The notes under the pieces: generated by a model
Told to the model about the DNA's origin: nothing
What the model saw: the letters and a program-made list of their open reading frames with translations, nothing else
The model's database searches: none
Shown: positions 8,542 through 16,201 of the stretch, piece after piece
Position numbering within the stretch: position 1 is the first letter of the stretch
How the letters are laid out: each line of letters begins with the position of its first letter
Position numbers and translations under genes: made by a program
Assembly: GCA_044356835.1 (NCBI GenBank)
Contig: JBIKVK010000022.1
Coordinates: 1 to 23,998 of the forward strand
Origin: SYIM01 sp044356835
GTDB lineage: Bacteria > Pseudomonadota > Gammaproteobacteria > Burkholderiales > Burkholderiaceae_E
Reading direction: 5' to 3'
Length of the DNA stretch: 23,998 nt

Positions 8542-10668
8542 TCAGCCCGCCAAGATCATCCGCGCATCGACGATTGAAAACCCTTGCCCATGCAGGATGA
8601 CAGGATTGAGGTCGATCTCCGTGATCTCGGGGTAACGGGTGGCGAGGCGCGAGATCGCCAGGAGCAACCCCTCCAATGCGTTCAGGTCCGCCGGGGGCAG
8701 ACCGCGCACACCGGCCAGCATAGCCTGGCCGCGGATTTCTGCGATCATTGAGCGCGCGTCATCGGCTGAAATAGGTAGCGCGCGAAACGCGACATCACGC
8801 AATGCTTCCACGAAGACCCCTCCGAGTCCGAATAGAAGGATCGGACCGTACTGCGGATCTCGGCTGGTTCCAATAATGACTTCGACGCCGCGTTGCGCCA
8901 TCGGCGTAACCATCACGCCTTCGATCTTTGCCTGCATCGAGAACGCCGCAGCGTTGCGCTGGACCTGCGCAAAAGCGGTTCGAGCCTGCGCCTCGCCGCG
9001 AACTCCAAGTCGGACACAATCGGCATCGGATTTGTGAAGGATGTCAGGAGAAACGATTTTGAGCGCAAGCGGGACATCGCCCAGATCACGAATGGCGTCG
9101 AGTAGATCTCGCTCCTGCGAAACCCATCGATATGGACCAAGAGAAATGCCCGATGATGCGAGAACCTGCATGGCCTCTGGCTCGATCAGGGAGGTTCGAG
9201 CTTTGGCGCGTGCACTCTCCAAAATGGCGGTCACGCTGGGGTCACGCGGCAAGACCGGTTCGGTTGGCGACTGGGCCAAGCGGCGAGACGCCTCACCATG
9301 GTCGGCCGCAGCCGCAACGCACTGCACCGCAAGATCGAAATCCTGGTGAACCGCTACGCCGCCTTCTCGAAGGAGCGCGAGTGCAGGCGTACCGATCTGG
9401 GCGTAGTGCGATTGCACGATGATGGGCTTTCCTGTCTCTCGCATCATCCTGCACAGCATTCGGGCGACTTCAAGTTCTTCCTCGGCTACAGCCGGACTGC
9501 CACGTCGGCCGTAGGCACCAAACCAGCCGACAAACAACAGGGCGTCGATCCCCGAGTCTTGGAGAATCGCCTGGGCACACAGACCGTAGTTGCGCACAGA
9601 GGGGTTGGTGAGGACAGCGATGTCCACCGGGTTGGAAATGACGTTGGAGTCTGGGATCGCCTCATGAATCTGCGCCTGAGTCCGCGGTGACAGCGGAGCA
9701 AGCTTGAGTCCCAAGTCGGTCAGGGCTTCCGACGCGATCGTGATCGGTCCACCGCCTTCAGAAATGACTGCCACATTTCGCGAGCGCATCGCTGGGAGCG
9801 AAGCAAGCGCTTCGGCGACCGGCATCAGGTATTCGGCGCGATCGACCAGGGTGACGCCAGCCTGGCGCAACACACCTCGACTGACGCTGTAGTCGCCGGC
9901 CAGGGATCCGCTGTGGGAGCGCGCCATACGGGCTCCCTCACCGTTTCGTCCCGCCTTGTAAAGAATGATCGGAGTATTCGGCGCCACTCGGGCGGCCACA
10001 TCAAGAAAGGCGCGGCCATCACGAAAACCTTCGGCATAAATGATGATCGCAGCCGTACCGGGATCTCGATCCAGCCCTTCAACGAGGTCGTGGAATTGAA
10101 CATCGGCCTGATTGCCCACGGAGAGCATCGTTGAAAAACCAACACCCCCTCGAGCCCAGGCCTTGGTCAATAGCCAGTGCGCGATATTGGCCGAATTCGA
10201 AAGAACAGCGATGTTGCCCTGCGGCACCTCCCGCCAAGGGCTCAAATTGCACCGGTGACGACGGCTGAAGATGCCATTCATGTTCGGCCCGACAATCCTC
10301 ACGCCATGAACTCGCGCGATCTCCACTGCGCGCCGCTCAAGCGCCAGTCCATCTTCGCCGGTTTCGCTGAACCCCCCTGACACGACGATCGCGCCTTTGA
10401 CGCCTCGGCGACCGCATTCGTCGATGAGGGCGGGCAGTTGACGGGCCGGCGTGCATATCAGCGCGACATCGATGGGTTCATCGATGTCCAGCACGGAGGC
10501 TTTGCAAGGCAGGCCCAGGATTTCGGTTTCCTTCGGATTGACCGGAAATATGCGGCCCTGGTAGCCGTCCTCGATCAAGATCGTCAGGGCGCGATGTCCG
10601 CGCTTGCCCGGCTCACTGGAGGCACCGATCACGGCCACCGAACGAGGATTCAAAATATCGTCGATCAA
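8542..10668 (-). CDS. NDP-forming acyl-CoA synthetase, fused alpha-beta type (acetate-CoA ligase ADP-forming family)
   Basis: About 708 residues. It opens with a CoA-binding Rossmann domain (NPRSVAVIGASSEPGKRG). Succinyl-CoA-synthetase-like domains follow, with the phosphohistidine candidate in ARSHSGSLAG (about His252), and an ATP-grasp domain fills the last 240 residues. Such enzymes interconvert an acid, ATP and CoA with acyl-CoA, ADP and phosphate. The frame is open further upstream to a GTG at 10734, but that has no ribosome site. The TTG at 10668 is preceded closely by GGGAGGAG and gives the N-terminus usual for the family, so I chose it; a GTG at 10680 is also possible. It is the first gene of the minus-strand run, 100 bases before the Bug gene, and probably activates the transported acid. 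Confidence 0.88.
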   Translation of the reverse strand: MIDDILNPRSVAVIGASSEPGKRGHRALTILIEDGYQGRIFPVNPKETEILGLPCKASVLDIDEPIDVALICTPARQLPALIDECGRRGVKGAIVVSGGFSETGEDGLALERRAVEIARVHGVRIVGPNMNGIFSRRHRCNLSPWREVPQGNIAVLSNSANIAHWLLTKAWARGGVGFSTMLSVGNQADVQFHDLVEGLDRDPGTAAIIIYAEGFRDGRAFLDVAARVAPNTPIILYKAGRNGEGARMARSHSGSLAGDYSVSRGVLRQAGVTLVDRAEYLMPVAEALASLPAMRSRNVAVISEGGGPITIASEALTDLGLKLAPLSPRTQAQIHEAIPDSNVISNPVDIAVLTNPSVRNYGLCAQAILQDSGIDALLFVGWFGAYGRRGSPAVAEEELEVARMLCRMMRETGKPIIVQSHYAQIGTPALALLREGGVAVHQDFDLAVQCVAAAADHGEASRRLAQSPTEPVLPRDPSVTAILESARAKARTSLIEPEAMQVLASSGISLGPYRWVSQERDLLDAIRDLGDVPLALKIVSPDILHKSDADCVRLGVRGEAQARTAFAQVQRNAAAFSMQAKIEGVMVTPMAQRGVEVIIGTSRDPQYGPILLFGLGGVFVEALRDVAFRALPISADDARSMIAEIRGQAMLAGVRGLPPADLNALEGLLLAISRLATRYPEITEIDLNPVILHGQGFSIVDARMILAG

Positions 10669-10975
10669 CGCTCCTCCCACTGCTTTTATCAGGCCCTTCG
10701 CTGCTTTGAGCCGTTTATCGAATGATGCTATCACGCGTGTTCGTCAATCGGGGTGGGGAGCGCCGATACATGGGGGATGACCCCGCGCAGGTGAAACCTT
10801 CGCCCAAACGTCGAAGATCGTTATTTTTTTGATTCCCGGAGTCTGAATTTGAAGAGATGCTTTTCCTTGCCCGGTTCGAGTCGATACCTGAGCGTCTCGA
10901 TCGGCGAGCAAAAAGCTGCTACAACACCCGTTGTTTCATGCCCCTGTTTCACGAATGTCCATCAAGGAAAGCCCA
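10669..10975. other. Divergent intergenic region between the acyl-CoA synthetase and cytochrome genes
   Basis: About 307 bases between divergently transcribed genes, expected to contain both promoters. It includes an AT-rich patch with a run of eight T around 10821-10828. A small inverted repeat with ACAAC and GTTGT arms around a four-base loop lies near 10921-10934, just before the cytochrome start. I could not find a convincing -35/-10 pair on either strand, nor a sigma-54 type site. Confidence 0.4.
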
Positions 10976-11839
10976 ATGGCTGAATCCGTCCAGGTTGAGT
11001 GCGCCGTTTGGGTCCGCGCGTTCGCTGTAGCTCGGAGCATGGGCGTTCTCGCCTATGTGGCGTTCATTGCAGCGGGCAACATTCAGGCACAAACGCCTGG
11101 GGCGAGCACCGAGGCACTTGCCAATTCGGTTTGCGCGGCCTGCCACGGCCGAAACGGGCTGAGCATCAGCGAGACCATCCCCAACCTGGCCGGCCAGCGG
11201 GCTGCCTATATCGAGAATCAGTTGCGTGCGTTGCGTGATGGAACCCGCAAAAGCGGGGTGATGAATGCGATCGCCGCGCAGATCCCGGAGGGTGAGTTGA
11301 AGCCGCTCGCAGCGCACTACGCAGCGATGTCTGGTCCAGTGGCTGGCGTCTCTGGCCGGTCTATGCCGTTGGAGGCACTGTCAGGGAGCTCAGTCGTTTT
11401 TCCGGTCGATTACCGAGAGCGCTATACGCTTTACATGAGCATGAATTTTCCGGCCACTCGGCAGGTGCGGCGCTTTTTTGCGAGCCCGCAGTTGCTCGCG
11501 GATCTTGCTGCCGGCCGCACGCCAGCGGATGGATCGACGGTGCTTGTCGAGGTTTATTCAGCCCGACTTGACTCGAGCAAGGCGCCGATCAGCGGATCAG
11601 ATGGATTTTACGAAGCGGATCGCTTGCTCTTCTACACTGCAATGGGCGTGGGGCAGGGATGGGGCCAGCCGATCCCGGCCATGCTGCGCAACGGCGACTG
11701 GCAATATGCAGTCTTCGGAAGCGACGGCAAGCTGCGAGCGGGTTTTAGCCAAGGAGAGTGTCTAGCCTGTCATAAGCCGCTCGACTCGACCCATTACTTG
11801 TTCACGCACAAGGCACTGACCGCCGCGCGCCCGCGTTGA
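10976..11839 (+). CDS. Exported cytochrome: class I c-type domain fused to a cytochrome P460-like domain
   Basis: A 287-residue protein with a signal peptide ending near QAQ (residues 37-39). A cytochrome c4/c553-like domain follows, with haem motif CAACH at 53-57 and the downstream IPNLAGQRAAYIENQL helix. The C-terminal half (about 138-287) resembles the cytochrome P460 family: a stretch VFPVDYRERYTLYMSMNF, a GSTVLVEVY strand, and a terminal haem motif CLACH at 262-266 followed by KPLDSTHYLFT. P460 proteins oxidise hydroxylamine or act in N-oxide detoxification, but many homologues are uncharacterised. The start at 10976 has AAGGA eight bases upstream; in-frame TTG 10931 and ATG 10955 lack a site. 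It stands alone between two minus-strand groups. The P460 call is by recognition and less certain than the N-terminal domain. Confidence 0.85.
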   Translation: MAESVQVECAVWVRAFAVARSMGVLAYVAFIAAGNIQAQTPGASTEALANSVCAACHGRNGLSISETIPNLAGQRAAYIENQLRALRDGTRKSGVMNAIAAQIPEGELKPLAAHYAAMSGPVAGVSGRSMPLEALSGSSVVFPVDYRERYTLYMSMNFPATRQVRRFFASPQLLADLAAGRTPADGSTVLVEVYSARLDSSKAPISGSDGFYEADRLLFYTAMGVGQGWGQPIPAMLRNGDWQYAVFGSDGKLRAGFSQGECLACHKPLDSTHYLFTHKALTAARPR

Positions 11840-12011
11840 GGCTTGGTCGCTCAGCCCGCCCCTCGATCAGCCCGTCAGGCCGGGATGGAATGAGTGCAGC
11901 TTGCTCCCGTTCGAGCGAACACAGCGAGTATTCCCGAATCCGCTCGAGGCGCTCCCAGATGCTCAAGGAAGAACGGCAGATCCTTTCAAAGAGCTCAAGG
12001 GTCACGCCGAC

Positions 12012-13544
12012 TTAATTGGGCATAAACTGACCCGTGATCACCGGGTGCTGCGCCAGCTTCACCAGAGGGTGGTTAGCGCTCGCGCTTGAGGGATCAAAGC
12101 GGGTCGCCCCCGTAGGAACGTGGGTGAATGCCGCCTCCATGCACTTCAGGCCAAAGTCAAGCGCGCTGCCGGCAGGAGCTTCTCCCTCCGGTAGTCGGGC
12201 CCTGAATGTCTTCATCGCCTCCATCAGGGGCGATTTTTCCAAGGTATTTGCCGGATCTTTGAGATACTCCCGTTGCCGAACCCACAGGGGACCATTCGGG
12301 ATCTGTTCAATTGATCTTGCCGAATCCGTAGCGCCCTCCGAGTGCAGAGCCAGAGTGGCCAGCGTCTTGCCAAAGGCATATAGATCTCGCTGAAATCCAT
12401 CCTGCTTCGATTCGGTTTGCGAGGGCAATGAATAATGCCTTTCCGGACGGGTGAAACCATTCAAATCACGGAAATCAACAAACTTGAACTCCTTGCCATC
12501 GGTCACGATCTTGTTAGGATTTAAATCGCCCAAGTCAAAACCTTGCTCGGCCGCTGTGCGGATCGTCTCCAGCCCAGTTTGCGCCAGGCGGGCCAATTGA
12601 CCCGGTTGCAGTTCTTTGGGTTTGAGCGTTGTCATCAGAGCCTTTCCTGGGGCACGAGGCATCACCATTCCTGCGATATCCATACTTGAAGATGAAGCGA
12701 GTTTTTCCGAGGCCCAGTTTTTCAAGCAAGGGCCGGCAGGAACTACGTTGAGAATGCCACCGTATTTACTTTGCGGATCGGGCTCCGAGACAACAAAGGC
12801 AGTGGGTTTGATGACGTGGGGGATCATATCCTTCACCCGATTTGGGATCAGGTCTCCCTCATGAGCCAGTTTATTTGTTTCTTGTCCAAGACCGTCGCCC
12901 GCGATATTGGAATCTGACGATTGCGAATCTACTATCGGGGCTTGAGGCGGGCTCTCATTGCTATTCAATTTAAGTTCAGTGGAGAGATTCTTAGGGTATG
13001 TCAAATAGGTCGCGTCTCGTCCCCTGTGCTGCATGTTGAAGTTGTCACTCAATTCCCAGCCAAATAGGTTTGAAGGAGGAGACGATGGCACCTTGCAGCC
13101 GAATTTTTCCAGGGCATCCTCAAGATTCTTCCCTTGGGCGACCAAGCCCGCGTTAACGAATTCCATCACTTTACGCGTTTCCAGCCCACGCCTGCCCTGC
13201 GTGTTTCTGTATAGCTGAAATTGCTCGATGACTTCTTTTGGGTAACCGGCTTGCGTCATCAAATGCTCTACCGCCTCACCGGCCTTTCCCAAACGGTCCT
13301 TGTTGATAAACATCTGCTTGAACCCGCCCGCAGACTCGAAGGTCATATTCTTGTCTTTGGTCGTGTGAAGGATGCGAAGCGTGCCATCTCGGTTACCTAA
13401 ATGGGTGCTCATGCCTTGCAAGATAGTTCTTGCCTGTCCGCGATTCTCGATCTTCCCGAACTGATCGACTCCGGTGGCGGGGGGGGTGGTGGATGAGGGG
13501 ACTCCGGAAGGGCGCCCCTTGATACCCGTCGAAAAGCCTGTCAT
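12012..13544 (-). CDS. Putative type III secretion effector with a divergent protein-kinase-like domain
   Basis: A 510-residue soluble protein with no signal peptide. Residues 1-30 are rich in Ser, Thr, Pro and Gly, as in type III secretion signals. Residues about 40-150 form a helical region containing SAGGFKQMFINKDRLGKAG. Residues 190-230 are low-complexity linker. Residues 245-510 look like a kinase core. In it, GDLNPNKIV stands for HRDLKPENI (catalytic Asp340 kept, metal-binding Asn replaced by Lys345). VDFRDL holds Asp357 of a DFG-like triplet (DFR), and DLYAFG holds Asp387 in the helix F position. The ATG overlaps the upstream chaperone-like stop (ATGA), implying coupled translation. 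The gene looks less GC-rich than its neighbours. The kinase fold is inferred from motifs; activity is uncertain, and no N-lobe lysine could be assigned firmly. Confidence 0.7.
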   Translation of the reverse strand: MTGFSTGIKGRPSGVPSSTTPPATGVDQFGKIENRGQARTILQGMSTHLGNRDGTLRILHTTKDKNMTFESAGGFKQMFINKDRLGKAGEAVEHLMTQAGYPKEVIEQFQLYRNTQGRRGLETRKVMEFVNAGLVAQGKNLEDALEKFGCKVPSSPPSNLFGWELSDNFNMQHRGRDATYLTYPKNLSTELKLNSNESPPQAPIVDSQSSDSNIAGDGLGQETNKLAHEGDLIPNRVKDMIPHVIKPTAFVVSEPDPQSKYGGILNVVPAGPCLKNWASEKLASSSSMDIAGMVMPRAPGKALMTTLKPKELQPGQLARLAQTGLETIRTAAEQGFDLGDLNPNKIVTDGKEFKFVDFRDLNGFTRPERHYSLPSQTESKQDGFQRDLYAFGKTLATLALHSEGATDSARSIEQIPNGPLWVRQREYLKDPANTLEKSPLMEAMKTFRARLPEGEAPAGSALDFGLKCMEAAFTHVPTGATRFDPSSASANHPLVKLAQHPVITGQFMPN

Positions 13545-13972
13545 GCCGTCGCCCCTGTTTCAACTGTGAGGCGCGGACCGAGCGCGCCTTCGATGGTTGC
13601 AGCCAGGCCGAAGCCTGCGTCAATGAGGGTATCCAGAGCCTGCGGGCGCAGGCTGTCCAGGGGGCACACTTGGCTGAGGATCAGGACGTCGTCTTCATCG
13701 AGCGTGAGGATCCAGTTGTGCAGCCACCGTGCCCGCCCGTTGAACTCGTGCACAGCGAGCAAAGTGGCCCCCCAATCGGGTGCGGCCGGGTTGAGTTGCG
13801 CGACAGGCAGATCGACCCGGACCTGACTGTCTTCATGACAGGCACTCACAATCGCCACGCCGGCTTCGGATTCGAAAGAAAAACCCGACGCCGAGGAAAG
13901 GGATGGCTCTTGTGCGGCGTCGATTCCGCGTGAGGCCAGAACATCCATCAGCCACGATGCAAAACTTGTCAT
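13541..13972 (-). CDS. CesT-like (type III secretion chaperone-like) small acidic protein
   Basis: A 143-residue protein, acidic, with the CesT/Tir-chaperone layout. An N-terminal helix (SFASWLMDVLASRGI) is followed by a strand region with short acidic loops. Next comes LLAVHEFNGRARWLHNWILTLDEDDVLIL, which matches the usual LLxxN...LaLDxdgxlvL segment, and then a C-terminal helix (RPQALDTLIDAGFGLAATIEG). The ATG at 13972 is chosen because it follows the upstream stop by two bases and has GAGGG seven bases before it; an open frame to 14059 overlaps the upstream gene. Such chaperones dimerise, bind the N-terminal region of one effector, and deliver it to the secretion ATPase. Overlap with the kinase-like gene makes that protein the likely client. 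Assignment rests on fold pattern, not on a strict motif. Confidence 0.6.
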   Translation of the reverse strand: MTSFASWLMDVLASRGIDAAQEPSLSSASGFSFESEAGVAIVSACHEDSQVRVDLPVAQLNPAAPDWGATLLAVHEFNGRARWLHNWILTLDEDDVLILSQVCPLDSLRPQALDTLIDAGFGLAATIEGALGPRLTVETGATA

Positions 13973-13974
13973 CC

Positions 13975-14463
13975 TTAAACCCTCAAGTAGCCCGCCGCCG
14001 GGATGGTGGTCGATCCCGATGCGGCCGTGGCCGCTGGTTGTAAGTCGGCTGCTCGCCATAAATCCACGACCTGTTGCGCCTTGGCCAGCCCCAGGCTCAA
14101 GAAACCTATCGGGTCGGAGCCCAGTACACTGACCGTCGGAACGCAGGCGGTCAACACCAAGGACGAATCCTCATCGATGGAGGCCACCCACGGGTGCTTG
14201 CCGCGTGCGGTGTGGTTGAGCCGGTGCAGCATCTTGAGGGCCTCCAGCCGGGAACTTGGATCGGCCAGGTCCAAATAGAGGAGTTCAAACTCCCACAATA
14301 CCCAGCCCGGCCGCCTCGCTGCGGGCATGACCGACAGGCTGAAGTCGCCCGTTTCAGCAACGAGGTGATCATCGGACCGCTCGGTGGCGGAAGGAGTGGC
14401 GCCCAGGTGGTGGGCCAATATCGCAACCAGGCGTTGCTCTGCAGATTGGGCGGGTTGGTTCAT
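13975..14463 (-). CDS. Second CesT-like (type III secretion chaperone-like) protein
   Basis: A 162-residue protein with the same architecture as the next gene: N-terminal helix (AEQRLVAILAHHLG), mixed strands, the helix LEALKMLHRLNHTARGKHPW, the strand VASIDEDSSLVLTACVP, and a C-terminal helix (LGLAKAQQVVDLWRAA). The two proteins are related in pattern but clearly diverged, so they could form a heterodimer, as some type III chaperones do. It is first in a tight three-gene unit: two bases separate it from the second chaperone-like gene. The last 20 residues are an Ala/Ser/Thr-rich tail. A TTGACA-type promoter lies about 30 bases upstream of the ATG. No injectisome structural gene is in the window. 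Confidence 0.55.
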   Translation of the reverse strand: MNQPAQSAEQRLVAILAHHLGATPSATERSDDHLVAETGDFSLSVMPAARRPGWVLWEFELLYLDLADPSSRLEALKMLHRLNHTARGKHPWVASIDEDSSLVLTACVPTVSVLGSDPIGFLSLGLAKAQQVVDLWRAADLQPAATAASGSTTIPAAGYLRV

Positions 14464-14489
14464 GTCTTCGTTGGAGGTTGAGCGACGAA

Positions 14490-14518
14490 AGACTAGGTGG
14501 GGGCCAAAACCCTGTCAA
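14490..14518 (-). promoter_or_regulatory. Candidate sigma-70 promoter for the chaperone-effector unit
   Basis: On the minus strand a perfect -35 TTGACA (14518-14513) is followed after exactly 17 bases by TAGTCT (14495-14490), a weak -10 with three of six matches. The predicted leader to the ATG at 14463 is about 20 bases. No PIP/hrp-II box (paired TTCG elements) is visible upstream. Confidence 0.4.
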
Positions 14519-14622
14519 TAGGAGGAATGTTGGGGCGGGCGCCCCCGCTCCGATGGCTGGGTGACGGACCATTCAAACCAAACCACACGCGGCAGTTTCT
14601 CGCGACCGGAATGAAACTCTAG

Positions 14623-15345
14623 ATGCTGATTGCGGCGGCAATTACAATTTTGAGTCTCGTTGATCTTGTGCCGGTCAACTCGCAAGGGCCGTTTCTCGGA
14701 GAAAAGATGATGGGCAAGCCGCTCATGCAGGCTGAGATGACGCAGCCTTCGGCAGACATGTCCCGGAAGCGTCGTTCATTGTTCTCGTCTCTTGGTTGGC
14801 TGACGGCTGGGCCAAGCCCTTGGGGGTGGGCCCCGTCTGTCGAGGCTGCCCAAGCCGGCACCACCCCAAGGATTTGCGTCAATCTGGTGGGTCTGCTTGA
14901 CAAATTTGCATCCGAGGCGCGAGGCTTTGAAATGAGCGATCGTCCACACCATGCCTTGAGCGTCTTCATCGCATTCGACCCGCAGTGCCCCGAATGTGTG
15001 GACTTCTGGCGTGCTGCGATGCCCTTGCGTCAGACCGTCCGCTTTGTCTGGCTGCCTGTGGCGATTCTGAATCCATTGAGTGAGCCGCAAGGTGCGGAGT
15101 TGCTGTCGGCCGCCAGTCCTGCGACCAGCATGGAGCGCCACGTTGCGTCATTCAAGCATCAGCGGCAAGGCCAACAGGCCGCGTGGTCGGGTATCTGGCG
15201 CCCGCATCGGGTCTTCCCGGTTTTGCGGAAAAGTGGGTCGGGAGCTTTTCCATGGCGGTCGTCGAGGACGGCAAGCTCGACACGGCCAATCGTCGCATCG
15301 ATTTCGAGATCGGCTGCCAGGTGTGGAATAAGTGTGCATTTTTGA
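14623..15345 (+). CDS. DsbG/DsbC-like thioredoxin-fold protein, probably frameshifted near its C-terminus
   Basis: The first about 177 residues read as a disulfide isomerase-like protein. The strand ALSVFIAFDPQCPECVDFW contains the redox motif CPEC (122-125), and FVWLPVAILNPLSEPQGAELLSAASP matches the helical insert of DsbG. After HVASF (about 177) the frame becomes Arg/Ser/Trp-rich and implausible. Frame three from about 15150 instead gives a reasonable GC3 pattern and sequence (GLPGFAEKWVGSFSMAVVEDG) running to about 15345. A frameshift between 15140 and 15185 is therefore likely, either real decay or a sequencing error. The start is unclear: ATG 14623 gives a hydrophobic N-terminus without basic residues, whereas ATG 14758 gives a weak signal peptide (MSRKRRSLF onward). 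Neither has a ribosome site. It may begin a unit with the gene at 15355. Confidence 0.55.
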   Translation: MLIAAAITILSLVDLVPVNSQGPFLGEKMMGKPLMQAEMTQPSADMSRKRRSLFSSLGWLTAGPSPWGWAPSVEAAQAGTTPRICVNLVGLLDKFASEARGFEMSDRPHHALSVFIAFDPQCPECVDFWRAAMPLRQTVRFVWLPVAILNPLSEPQGAELLSAASPATSMERHVASFKHQRQGQQAAWSGIWRPHRVFPVLRKSGSGAFPWRSSRTASSTRPIVASISRSAARCGISVHF

Positions 15346-15354
15346 GGAAAGAAA

Positions 15355-16062
15355 ATGAAGCAGAGGAGAGTGGCGATAATCAGCCCGTCGTACGACGGAA
15401 AAATCGTCTGCGACCACGCGATTGCTCTCGTCACGATTTTCCAGCGAGCCGCACTTGAGCGCAGAGATCTGAATTTGTCGCTGAATTATTGGATGGGCGA
15501 GGCGCTGCTGCAAAAAGCGCGCAACAATTTGATTTGCGATGCGTATGATGCGGGGGCGGATGAGTTTGTGCTTCTAGACGTCGACCAGAGTTTCGACCCG
15601 CAGGCGTTTTTCGACATTCTCGACCACCCTGTTGATGTCGTCGGGATTACGGCTCGAATGAAAACTGAAGAAGAACGTTACACGCACCGTCCCGAGGACC
15701 CCCAAAAACACGTTTGGGACAAAAACCTGAAACTTCTCGAAGTAGATTTTCTCGCCACAGGGTTCATGCGACTCAGCCGCAAAGCTGTCGAGTCGCTTTA
15801 CAAGAAATCACCGCTCTATAACGACAGCGGTAAAGTACGCAGAATGATCTGTGATTTGGAGATTGTTAACGGAGGGTTAATCTCCGAGGATATCCAGATC
15901 GGCAAGAAACTAAAGGATTCTGGATTCAAGATTTATTTGGACATCAGATACACCTGCGATCACTTCGGCATCAAGCGCTATACCGGAGACTTCCGAAAAC
16001 ATTACGCCCTGTCGGTAATCGAAGATCTATTAACCGAACAAACAAATAAAGCGAGTTTTTGA
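15355..16062 (+). CDS. Small GT-A-like glycosyltransferase of the phage-associated type
   Basis: A 235-residue cytosolic protein. The opening MKQRRVAIISPSYDGKIVCDHA resembles small phage and genomic-island glycosyltransferases. In these, an ARNxI helix (here KARNNLICDAYDAGADEFVLL) precedes a DxD-type nucleotide-sugar motif, here DVDQS at 75-79. Later, ATGFMRLSRKAV and SEDIQIGKKLKDSGFKIYLD (SED at 177-179) match the acceptor half and catalytic-base region, and His203 lies near the end. A good ribosome site (GAGGAAAGAAA) precedes the ATG. Base composition is lower in GC than the surroundings, which together with the family suggests transfer. It starts nine bases after the stop of the damaged DsbG-like frame. 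The sugar and acceptor are unknown. Confidence 0.7.
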   Translation: MKQRRVAIISPSYDGKIVCDHAIALVTIFQRAALERRDLNLSLNYWMGEALLQKARNNLICDAYDAGADEFVLLDVDQSFDPQAFFDILDHPVDVVGITARMKTEEERYTHRPEDPQKHVWDKNLKLLEVDFLATGFMRLSRKAVESLYKKSPLYNDSGKVRRMICDLEIVNGGLISEDIQIGKKLKDSGFKIYLDIRYTCDHFGIKRYTGDFRKHYALSVIEDLLTEQTNKASF

Positions 16063-16201
16063 AGCATCTTCGGATGAAAAGAATCGATGGCCTTGTCGCC
16101 GCTGGCGGGGTTGGTGGACTTGAGGAAAGTTTCCCGAGATCGTCACTCCTGCCGCATTTTTGAGTACTTTTCGCCCTCGCTGGTTCGTGGGTTACCCTCC
16201 A

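Noticed and set aside
11802..12005. 67-codon minus-strand frame starting with GTG six bases after the kinase-like gene
   Set aside because: No ribosome site; it overlaps the 3' end of the cytochrome gene, and the sequence matches nothing I recognise. It could be a coding remnant, but the evidence is too thin.
14464..14622. PIP or hrp-II box upstream of the chaperone-effector unit
   Set aside because: No pair of TTCG elements with a 15-16 base spacing on either strand; single TTCG/CGAA words occur by chance.
16063..16201. Terminator between the glycosyltransferase-like gene and hepT
   Set aside because: Only a four-base-pair CATC-TTCG-GATG hairpin directly after the stop, with no T-tract.
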